In this document: piece after piece, positions 21,501 through 33,600 of the stretch
Position numbering within the stretch: the stretch's first letter is position 1
Layout of the letters: each line of letters starts with the position of its first letter
From: Lingula anatina
Lineage: Eukaryota; Brachiopoda; Lingulata; Lingulida; Lingulidae
Assembly (NCBI RefSeq): GCF_001039355.2
Contig: NW_019775406.1
Location: 1 to 48,489, forward strand
Direction of reading: 5' to 3'
DNA: 48,489 bases
Notes under the pieces: model-generated
Seen by the model: the letters and a program-made list of their open reading frames with translations, nothing else
The model's database searches: none
What the model was told of the DNA's origin: nothing
Made by a program: the position numbers and the translations under genes

Positions 21501-24500
21501 GCAACATGCAGTTCAAAACGGCGCCCCCCTACCCCTTTGTTTCCTGACTTTGGAGACTTAAGCAAAGAACTTGCTTTTGGAGCTGGAAACTTCTCAGTGT
21601 CTTTCTTTTCTTGTGTCTCATCTGTTGTAAAGCTGTAGTCTGGCAGTTTCTTCCCAGTCTGTAAAATATTTACCTCCAAAATAAGACAGTTTAAAGTAAG
21701 AAAGCAAGGAAGAAAATCACTCAAAAAAGAACAGGAATGCCTGTTGACCATTAATACAAACCATATTCTAACTTTCCCATTTAATGAAAATATGTTCAAT
21801 CTCAAAATCTTTAACTAACAGGAACAAAGAAAATTTAAGACACAATCATCAATATCCTACTTTTTGCAAATTTGAATGATCAAACAAATACACACGTAGT
21901 AGCATGTTCTTCAGCAAAAAGACTTAGATACACACTATATCAATAACAAACTACTAATTCTATGAGAAGTCACATATAACTTCTCTCTTAATCATGTGAC
22001 ATACCACAGGTCCGTCACTGTCACTCTTTGGTGGTGTGTCTGGTGACTCCACTTCAGATGGGCTCTCCTCCAGAGGGGTGTTAATAGCCCCCCTCCTCCT
22101 GTGACCAAATGATATGGAGGCCATCCCCAGGGATGACTCCAGGGAGACTGTGGCCTCGGGGGAGGTTGGGCTCTGAGGAGGGGTATCAGTCTCCTCAATG
22201 TTCTCTAGTTCTACTGTAGAGACATTGCTGGCATCTGAAATTGCAATTCTTGAAATTAGTGACCTAATTGAACAAGAATGTCAAATGATAATTCTCATAC
22301 AAAAACTTATAAAATTAAAAACTTGATTTTTTTTTTATTAATTTCCCAGCAAAAATTGAAGAAAACAAATTCAGTTTTTTTTTCATTATACACCACAAAT
22401 AAAAAAACACATTACCACGAAAAAATTTTTAAGAAATAAAACCCACTTCTAGTCAAGAGAGGGCTCATCATGGCTCCCCCTTCCTCCCCAGTCTTACACC
22501 TGTGCTGCTGAGCATACACCGTGTTGATTGCAAGCTGCACCAGGAACTCTATGATCTCTGCATTAGGACTGCTCTTGTTGTAAGAGTACTGTGGAACAAA
22601 GAAATAAATGTCAATTAGTACTGCCGCATTGGGATTAATGTAATACAGTCAGTATACTATTTAAATTTATAAATCCTTTTCACCTTGATGATAATAACAA
22701 TGAGAAGATCCATTAATCAATCACCAACTGCATTAATCACTAAATTATGATGATAGTTTCTTCATAACCATCAGCAGTGGACATCCATACATGGTTCAAT
22801 GTGCAAACATCCTATCCTATTATAACCATACATATCTGTCATGTGTCTGGTATTCACAGTACTAACACATCTAGCTACCTTATACAATATAACCAGTAGA
22901 GCAGTGAGCCAAGCCTGCCTGGTATGGGGTTCTAGGTACCACAGAGTGTAGTTTGGGGGCTGGTAATCACTGGCATATCTCTGGGGAGAGGGAACATACT
23001 GCAGTAGTATCACAGCTACTGGCAGAATAGTGTTACCCAGCTCAAAGTTCCTGTCCAGGACCTGGTAAAAACAGAAAAATTATATTACAAGGATTATAAA
23101 TTTATAATTTTTTTTCTAGTCACTTCAAACAGTTTCATTGTATACATTAGTACCAGTTTATTTCCGAGAGCTGTTAAGTCACATGAACACTATTAAATAA
23201 TAATAATAAAATTAATAATAATAATAATAATAAATCTCAAATACCTAAAATACAAACGCATTGTCAGATATTATCTTTTTATCTATTATCTTAAGTTTGT
23301 TTTCAAAAGGAAACATTCTGTGCCTCAAATTTTCAAGGCAGTCAATCAGTTTTTCTTTGTATCATTCAAAATATTGTACAAAATCTAGAATCCACTTACA
23401 TGAGGCAGACCTGCTAGGAAAGCATTTACTGTCGCTGAACATCTAAAATGTTTGGAAAAAACAGGGATAACAAGTTGAAATCAAATTCATGAAAGATGGG
23501 TGCAACATTGCAAATTTTGTAGATTCAGAACTGAAACAAAATTATCAAATTGAATATTTCTTAAAATTCTCGTGTTCAAGAGTCAAGAATGTCATTTACA
23601 ACACTTAATTCTAGTCAAATACATGTATAGCTACAGAGTTGGCTCTTATAAGGTGACTGAAACAGAATGTTGAAATTCTCCTTAACCTTACCTTAGTTTA
23701 TATGGTGGCACACTGAAAGCCTTCTCACTCTGGTTGTAGCCAAGAAGTACATTGAGATGTCGGAGAACAATGTCCTACAACCACAAGTGTATACAATTTC
23801 TCCTTTACCTCATAAACAACAAAAGGATCTACAGTACTAACATCAAAATTATTTTCTATTTGCAAAAACTGCCTTAAAAACAGAGAAAAGTTCAAAATCC
23901 TGTACTTATTTGAAAATACAAATATCATCATAAATATGCAATATTAAATTGATCAGAGTTACCTGGTATTTGCTCTCTTCTTTGTCACTGCTTACTATCT
24001 CTTGATCACTATTCATCATGAACTGAAATGTTTCATAATAAAATGTGTTAGATTACTAGGAAATATATATATCAGCCAGGTCTTACACAAGTAAAATTAA
24101 GCAATTTTCATAAAAGTAACACAACCATTGGGAAAGAAAGAAAATAATAACCCATTAGCATAATGCCTAAAGTTTCCAACCCTGTAAACAATGAGCTTAA
24201 ACAACCATTTCCAATTTACCTTCATCAGGAGAGCAGTAACCTTATGAACCGTCTCCCTGTCCACCCCCTCCAGGTCCATTGCCTTCTGTAGCAGGGCAGA
24301 GAAATTACTCTGCTGGTCAGTGAACTCTCTAAGGTACCCACCAACCCCTAGATAAAGGGAAAATTGTGCCAATAACACCATTTCACGTTAGTGTTAAATA
24401 GATTATTTAATATTCATCACAAAGAAACAACATTGCCAAGAATTACAATTTTAAATGTTAATAATGATGCAATGTTATTTTTATTAATGTTTCTCTGGTC

Positions 24501-27500
24501 AAAATTCTTTTGTTAAATTTCATGTCAAGCATAGCCAAACTATACATGACCCCAGATCTGATGCACACCAACTTAACTATTTTCAAATCTNGCCACACCC
24601 AGACCCCAATACCGACAAAGCCCAAATTTTACGTGGAACGAGTTGAGATTATAGGTGACCTAAATCCATGAGATGGGTATGGGGGGCCTTACCGTCTAGG
24701 AGGAGAAGCGGTAACGGTAGCCGTCCGGCGGAGCCGGCGGAGCCGGCGGAGCCGGCGGAACGATCCGGACGAGACCGAAACCATGTGTACCGCCAGCGCT
24801 AACGCTGGTGGTACAATAAGTAAACATGTGGACATTTTAAAACTAAAAATGCTGGTTCAGATCACATCAGATCAGAAATTCAGGCCAACTGTTTTTACAA
24901 ATAATTCTAACCAAATGCTCAATGGGCTTACACAGCATCTTACACTGAAAAGTAAAATGCAGTGCTGTGCAGTGGATTTTAATTAGTTAATTTGGTTAAT
25001 TAGTTAGCCCAGATTAATATTCCATCATGCCAGTCAATTTAGTAAACGTAATTGCATTAACCGCCATAAATGATATTTCATGTTATTCAGAGAAAAAATT
25101 AGTAGGTAATCTAAATGCTCGAAAAAAATATGATATTAATTGATCAGACTAGATAAAATTAGACTAGATTAGATGTATCTCCCTATACTTAATTAATAAT
25201 TTCAAAGTGACTACATTATTTATTTACTATGTCATCTAGTAGCATTAAAAGCAACTGTTTTGGTATCATGAGATCAGCATAAGTTACTATAGGTAAAGCA
25301 AACAATACCTGAGAGCATATAGCTTCCAAATATACTGAGCCCAGAGCGAGTTCCTCTACGGCCAAACTGGGGAGCCGACTGCTGCCTAATGCAGGGTTTC
25401 TCTACGTTAATGGAGAGGTGGGAAGACTGCTGTTAGTAATCCAGTGAATATATCTAATCAGTGATGTTCTCAGTGTATAGTACATAATTTTGTGGCAAAC
25501 TTGAGTGAGAATTGTGTGATTAAAAGCAGAACATTCCTGGTTGTGATGGGTAAGTTTGCTCTTGAAGAGATAGAAGAAATATAAGCAAACAGAGTGCAAA
25601 GGTTCACAGGTTTTAAATAATCTTTCTACAAGAGAATCAAAATCAGAGAGCCATAAAGGTTTAGCCATTTTGTATGTATCATCAGCGCAGTGATGGCCAT
25701 GCTGTCATAAAGTTACGGTACTGCATGGTTTTCCCTATAGTGATATAAGCATAATTACAAGCCTGTTTCACAGAAGACTTTTTTTCTGCCAAGTAGAAAC
25801 AGCTATACAAAGTTAACTTTTTATATTGAGTCTTTCACAACTGAAAATTTAAGCAGGCTGATACGGACCCCATATTTAAATTTCATTTCTCCTGTGAAAC
25901 AGGTCACAATACCACAAACAGAGACAGATCTAACAATAGGGGTGGAAGTCTGTCCATTAAAGATCAAATCACACAGGCATCTTGCATTATATTGTCTATC
26001 AGATGATCCAGATGATTGTTTACACCTGCCCCTGTTATGGTGATCATTTATAAGCCTGCCATAGCAAGTTGTTATTATAGAAATGCCTTCCTTGCTGGCA
26101 TGCAACTTAAAATTATGACTAGCATACAATTATAGTGGTAATATATAGCATGGTATTGCGTCTTCCATGACAATAACAACAGGATAAAATCCCCAATGCT
26201 TGGCACTTGGTTTTATAATTGGTATACTGTTATAAGTGTTATGCCTTTATGGTACATGTTATATGACTGACATTGTTATAACTATGTTATATTCAAAATA
26301 ACAATTTAAAAGCTTGGGAAGGAAGACTAGCATCTGGCTTCAAGTTAGCTTCTGTAAATTGGAACACACTAGGCTGGAATAAAAGCTTCTTAGTACTAAG
26401 TTCTTAAAAATACAATAACAAACCAACAGCTTTAAATTATAGTTGGTATGAAACAAAGTAACATTCTGTTAATGCAAAGTCTGACTTCTCGACAACTTAT
26501 GAAAGATGGGGGGGGTTATGGGGGTTATGAAGCTCAAATCAATTTTTTTTTTTGCTTAACAATTCAAACAATACATACTTGAACATTAAACATTAGAAAA
26601 TAAAGCCAAACTGCAAGAACTTTCTGATTTTAGAACAAAATGTAATGTAAAAAATGGTGAAATTATGTGAGTCCCAAATAATCAGTGTTTATAATAAGTG
26701 TGTGCTTGAACTGTACTGATGGCTTGCTAAACCTTGTGACAATATGTGAAATTATAAATAATATATACAATGGTTCTCAAAAATAAACTTAAGTGCTGAA
26801 AATAATTTTGCAAGTGAATAAATGGTGGAATGAAATGGTGACAGTTACTTAACAAAACCTTAAATTGTACAATTTGGACAGATCCTGTAATATCAGCAGA
26901 GACAGAGTAAGTTATGACATTGAAAGGACTGCCATATATACATCTATTTGAAATTATTTCAGAAGAAATGTTTATCTGAATTGAAAACTTCAAAAAAAGA
27001 GAAAATTTCAGGTTATCACATACATTTCAAAACCTTTAAAACAGCACAGTCACTATTAAATGATATCACAACTTGCTGTGTCTTACACTGCAATTCATTC
27101 TTAAAAGATGTGAAGACAGGATAGAGAAAACAAAGCCGCAGAGGTAGCACCCAAACCATCACTGCAATAAGAAGCCAAGGAGTTAGTCCATCACCACCGC
27201 AAGAGCAAGCAAGCACAAATATTCTTTTATATATTATGAGTGTAATCAAGCTTCCACGGCAAAGTAGCATTTTACCAGCCGATTGGTCTGGGTGGGACTC
27301 TGTGTGAGAGGGAGGAGTGGATTCTGCAGGTTGATGGTGAGACAGCCACCACCGCTGCATGTACATCAACACTTTCCACTTCGGGAGGACTGAAAACAAC
27401 AAAAACCCAAAACCTCCACTCAGAAATACACATCAACATACATGTACATGTATGAACCATAACATCTATACACAACATGTCACTTTGACTCGTATATTTC

Positions 27501-30500
27501 AATGGTATTAGTTGTGCTATATGCATGTTATGATCGAGGATGGATCTGGGATTTAATACTACATACATATATTTATATTTGTTTTATATAGAGTGTGTGA
27601 CTGCGGAGGGGTTTAATTCATTAAAGTTAAATTCAATTGAGGGTGAATTAAGCCCAGCAGGTTTGTTCACAACAAGCAAGTTTTCCTTGTGTACATGTTA
27701 TGTAAGCAGCATGTTTTCCTTTTGTACATTTTATAAAGTATGAAAATTATAAAAATGATTTTAAAATTCCTGTAAAAGAAGGTCATTTCTCAGTCATAAA
27801 TTTTTATAAAGACGCCGATTACATGTGACAAATGACACCAAAGTCCAATGCTGACAGTAGACACATAATAAGTAAAATTACTAGTAACTGCAAGACAACC
27901 TATACTATAAATTAAATTAAATTCTGAATCAGTTAAAGGTATCCTGATAATGTCCCCCGAGTCATACAGGTATTTTTCCCTTAAAAATGTTTAAACCCCT
28001 CAAATAAAAGTTTACCTGGAGTGTGTATGATGTCAATATTTCTTTGTGAACCTTAGAACCTCTCAGCGGCCAAGTCTGGGAATCTCACAATTTCACACAA
28101 GAAATAAATTTTAACAAGGCCCCCCCAAAAAAGAAATCTGTTGCCATTTTCTTCATTCTCTTATAATGAAATGAAATGAAAATAGATCATTCTAAACTGT
28201 GCAGTTCACGTCTTGTGAAATGTCAGAAAGATGAATAGATGTCTAAATGATTCCCGAGACATTTAAAAACTCCTTAAAAGAGGTACCAAAACATCCCCTC
28301 CAATTGCAGGTAGGGGTTAATTATGATCAGGGAGTAGGAGAACATTGCTTTTTTCTTTAGGAAAATTTAACAAAGAGAAAATCCCAGAGAGGATACCTTT
28401 AACTTTTCCTAGCTACCTACATTATAAATTTTTACAGATAAGTTGCTTAACTGCTTGCCATTCAACAAGTAATAAAGTTCCAATAGTCCATCAAGTACAA
28501 AAAGAACAAACTGCTTGGAACATGAAAAAGTGACTTTGCAAAAAAGGTTTAACATTGCATTAAACACCTCTCATAAGTGAAAAAAAACTTCACATATTTG
28601 TCACAGTTTGCTTTTCAGTTTCATTAATTAAACAGTGGCATGTAATGGGTCTTGGAAAAGTTAAAGCTTCTTGTTGTAAATATCTTACAATTTCAGTGGT
28701 AGCCGGCCGTTATCTTGACATTCAATGCAAAAATTGGAATAAGTACTGACATATTCTATCTCTCATATGATGTAACTGAACTAGCAACAAACTTTAAAAT
28801 GGAAAAACAACTGAAATACTTGTCAAAGGTATTTTTTATCATTTCAAATATGTCCACATTCCAAGCAGATTGCTACATGTATGCAGAGGCACCCATAAAG
28901 ATCCACACCCTCACATCATCCAGAGCAAATGAACACAGTGAAAGCAAAGTACCTTTAGGAGAGGCTGACATAGAAACAGAGGTTCCCCGATTAGAAGGAG
29001 ACACACCTGGCCGGGGGGTTCCGTACAAAGGCATGGAGGATGCCTTCCTGAATGGCGGCTTGTTGCCATAGAGACTGGCACTGACAGATCTCACACTGTC
29101 GGTCCTGGCCAGCGCAAACCTGGCTCTGTTCAACTTCTGTAAGAAATGCTCACTTTCTCTGTCACTGCTCACCAGATCTACAATAAAGAAAACAATTCTT
29201 TTTACTAATAAATATGATAGCTATTTAATCTCAAGATGATTTCTTTTAAGACAATATGTCAAGACATTCCAAAAATACCCGAAAATAAGATGAATTTTCT
29301 AAATTTTCAGCCCTAAAAGAAATATTATTTTCTTCAGTTTATCTGTGCCCAGATATGCATGATAATATAAAATAATGTGACTCCAGACAGGGCACCTGTT
29401 GGGTGTGATATGTCCCCACTGCTCTCCAGATCAATCTGGGCCTCCAGAGAGAGAGCATCAAAGCGATGAAGGAAGAACTCCCAGCTCAGGATTCCCAGGT
29501 CAGGCAGCACATTGGACAAGATCTGCATTCTCTGCAGTATCATGGTGCGATCATTGATCACTGAGTCAAACTGGAACTCCAGGCACATACACAAACACTG
29601 AAATTAAAGAAAAACATTTAATAATCCTATTATGACTTTTTGCATCATTTAGCTTCAGCAATATAATGACAGAGTACCAGTTTGTTCCATTTTTATAAGA
29701 GGATACACATGTATACAAGGTATTAATAAATATAAAATTATATGAAAAGGATACACATATATTTAATCTTTATGCACTGCGTCATTAAAAATATTTGATT
29801 TATTAGGACTATATAATGTTTTTAGTACTCTTGAGCTGGTTTCTCTCTCTGTCTGGTTTGCATGTGTGCATGTGCACATGCACACACATGCATAATTTGT
29901 GGCCCTTCACCTTAATGGAGCTCTTCTTCTGTGTCTCCAGGTAAAACTTAGTTTTCTGTGCCACCATGCAGTTGATGTCATTCAGGGACTCAATCAGGTG
30001 ACAGAAGGCATGGGCCAGGGTGGTCAACAGGACCTGGTTTTCCTTCACAGTCTCACACCGGACATAGCGTAGCAACACCGACACCTTTTCCACTGAATAC
30101 AAAATAAGAGTAAAATTGGTCATTTGTGCAGGTTTGCTGATATCTACGAAATAACTCATCTCATACAACTGACATTACTGGGCAAGTAGTCTCTATACTC
30201 GATAAATCATATTTCTTGTCTCAAAAAATTTGGTAGGAAGATTCTGAATCAATAAATTGAAGAAATCCTACTGTATAATTTTATTTTCAGCCTCATATCC
30301 CGTGCATGGCAGCATGAAAATTTGAAAATAGAGAAGCTCACCTCCAGGTCTGAAACTGAAGCCAAAAACAATTGTAGCTATAATTTCAGTACCTGCAGAG
30401 AATCTTGCTCGCCAGTCTTCATTCTGGAAATCCTGTTCCACAATACGCCACATGATGTCAGAGCCAGTGGGGAGGGTCAGGCAGTGCAGGAGTATGGGAA

Positions 30501-30581
30501 CACAGATAGAGGCCAACTGGGAGTGCTCTGCCTGTAAGATTTTCCATAGCCTGAAAATTTAAAGAAAGTCTACATAAAATA

Positions 30582-30647
<66 letters not shown>

Positions 30648-33600
30648 GTGAGTATGCATGTGAATATGTTTTGTGAAAAATCTTTATAATTATTATGTAA
30701 ACCAATATAAAAACAAATCCAATTGAAAATTCTAGTCTAATCATAGAGTGAAAATATATTTAATTTTAAGAACATGCTGACAGAGAAAAGTCTTTTTGGA
30801 CTAACAAGCAAGCACCAAATCAAAATTTTTCAACCTTTAGGAAAATCTTCCAGATTACCAACTAAAATATCATTACAAAATTCAAGTCATACTCACTCAA
30901 TTATCAGAAACTTCTTCAGACAGTACTTCACATACTCCTCATTGTCTTTAAGGGCCAGGTTCAGGCACTCAGCATGGAGACACAGGTATCTTAACGCTTT
31001 CAGGACATAGAACAATACATCAGCATCTGTCTGTGTGTACAGCTCCTGGATTCATAAACAAGACAATAAATTTGCATTCAAACCCCTCCTTGAACGGAGT
31101 CTGAACTACATGAAACATTTACTTTTGTGAAATTTAAGAGTAATTAATCTCAAAAATATGTATAATACAAAAATTTATACACTCATGCAATTACAAACAA
31201 TGACAATATCCTCTTTCAAAATTGACAATCCGTGCTTTTTACAGGCCAGATGCAAAGCAAACAAATTTGGAAGCAACAAGGTAAAGCGAAGTTCAATTTC
31301 AAGTTGGTCTCCTTACCTTCAGTAAAGCATGTAACAACTGGAGATGTGGAGGAAGCTCTTCTTCCTTCAGCTCATACTCGGGTTCTGGTGGCTCTGACAT
31401 GGACTTTGTCAACTTGCGCTCCATCAACTTGGCGAGGTTATCTAGTCACAGATTAAAGAAACTTATGAAATGATCAATAGACAGATCAATAGACAGAGAA
31501 ATAGGGTCGATAAAAAACTTAAGTGAAGCTGCATATTCCTTACTTTCACAGCTAAGCCACCTGGAAAACAGCTTTGTAGCCTTCTCATAGACTTCCAATA
31601 AAATAGTACAAGTACTCTAAACTAGAGGATCAGAGAGGCGATACCGCCTCCGAATATTGTACCACCAGCTGGAGCAAGCGCATTCGTATAGACCCCCACA
31701 TACACAAAATAAGGGACACAGTCACCAGTCTTGTGCTTGACAAGCTGTAAACATGCAATCAACAAGAATTTTCAATATATGCAAAAAATATATGAAACTA
31801 AAAATGGTACAATCAAATTTAAGTTCATCGTAAGGTAGGTGAAAGGTCATTTTCAAGGTAAATTGCCTGTATATGACTTCCTATTCAAGTTCAATAGTAA
31901 CTATGGACCTATCTCTGCCAGGTTTGGAGTTAAAAGAGAAAGAAATTAGCTGAGTTCAGTTAATGATAATAAGTAGATCAAAGGTCAATTTCAAGGTCAC
32001 ACTTAGATTGCCAGTATATGACTTCCTATTCAAGTTCAATAGTAACTATGGACCTATCTCTGCCAGTTTTGGAGATAAAAGGGAAGCAAAATTTGCAAAG
32101 TTCAGTTCATGGTGAAAAATAGGTCAAATGTCAATTTCAAGGTCACAGTAAGATTGCCAGTATATGACTTTCTATTCAAGTTCAATAGTATCTATGGACC
32201 TATCTCTGCTAGTTTTGCAGATAAAAGGGACTAAATGTTATAATTTTGGAGTTACCATAATGTGCCATAAATTTCCTACAGAAAAGATTAATTAAAATAA
32301 AGAAAACATCATTTTGGTCAAAATTCTTAAAATAGGAGGTGCTCTGAAGTTCCAGAAGTTCAAATTTGATGAAATAATGTCATTTTTGACCACAAGTTGT
32401 CTGCTTTGCCAAGCCTTATGTATTATTTTTCCGGAGTTCAAAATTTATTATCCATTACCGTACTGCACATTTTGCTTTCACCACCAATATGTATTTTTTG
32501 ATACAGTGTAACTTTAGAGATAAAAGGGAAGCAAAATTTGCAAAGTTCAGTTCATAGTGAAAGGTAGGTCAAAGGTCAATTTTAAGGTCACATTTAGATT
32601 GCCAGTATATGACTTTCTATTCAAGTTCAATAGTAACTATGGACCTATCTCTGCCAGTTTTGGAGATAAAAGGGAAGCAAAATTTGCAAAGTTCAGTTCA
32701 TGGTGAAAAGTAGGTCAAAGGTCAATTTTAAGGTCACATTTAGATTGCCAGTATATGACTTCCTATTCAAGTTCAATAGTAACTATGGACCTATCTCTGC
32801 CAGTTTTGGAGATATAAGGGACTAAATGTTATAATTTTGGAGTTACCATAATGTGCCATAAATTTCCTACAGAAAAAATTAATTAAAATAAAGAAAAGGT
32901 CATTTTGGTCAAAATTCTTGAAATGGGAGGTGCTCTGAAGTTCCAGATGTTCAAATTTGATGAAATAATGTCATTTTTGACCACAAGTTGTCTGCTTTGC
33001 CAAGCCTTATGTTTTATTTTTCCGGAGTTCAAAATTTATTATCCATTACCGTACAGCACATTTTGCTTTCACCACCAATATGTACTTTTTGATACAGCGT
33101 AACTCGAAAACCGTATGGAATACAAAAAAACCGAGACCACCTCCAGTGTTGGGCTTTACATGCTCTACAAAATGCAAAAAAGAATGGGTCTCTAGCATTA
33201 ACGGTTCCCGAATTAGAGACAGTTTTCAGTTTCGGTATCTTATGGCCGCTACTCCCGTGAAAATGCACCGATTGACCCCAAATTCACGGAGATGAAAGAT
33301 GACCTGAAGGGTAACACTTTCCAATAATATTATTGGTTAAGTCTGTGTGGTGTCTGAATAACAGGGCAAAAAAAATTTTTTTCGTAAAAAATTTCATTTT
33401 TTTGAAAATTTTGGCCCATTTGACCTTGAAGTAAAGGTCAAAGGTCAAATCCAAGGGTATATTTGAAATCTACACATATGACTTTTGGAAAGCCGTCTAT
33501 AGAAATTTTTCCCATAACTCCTTCCGTAGGGTAGATAATTAGCATTTAATTTTGCCATTTTTAGACAAGGGTGCATTGCAATGAGTGCCACACCCAGACC

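Noticed and set aside
26571-26620. A 32-bp segment with acceptor-like and donor-like ends whose phase would fill the UNC79 gap
   Set aside because: Poor polypyrimidine tract and a hydrophobic translation unlike the Ser/Pro-rich region; phase match is probably chance.
27016-27275. Frame continuing open from candidate exon 25 into the intron
   Set aside because: It passes a good donor and its translation does not resemble UNC79; read-through of an intron by chance.
32314-33102. Two similar 65-codon plus-strand open frames (32,314-32,511 and 32,905-33,102)
   Set aside because: They are copies of the same non-coding block of the transposon, 591 bp apart, without protein-like constraint.
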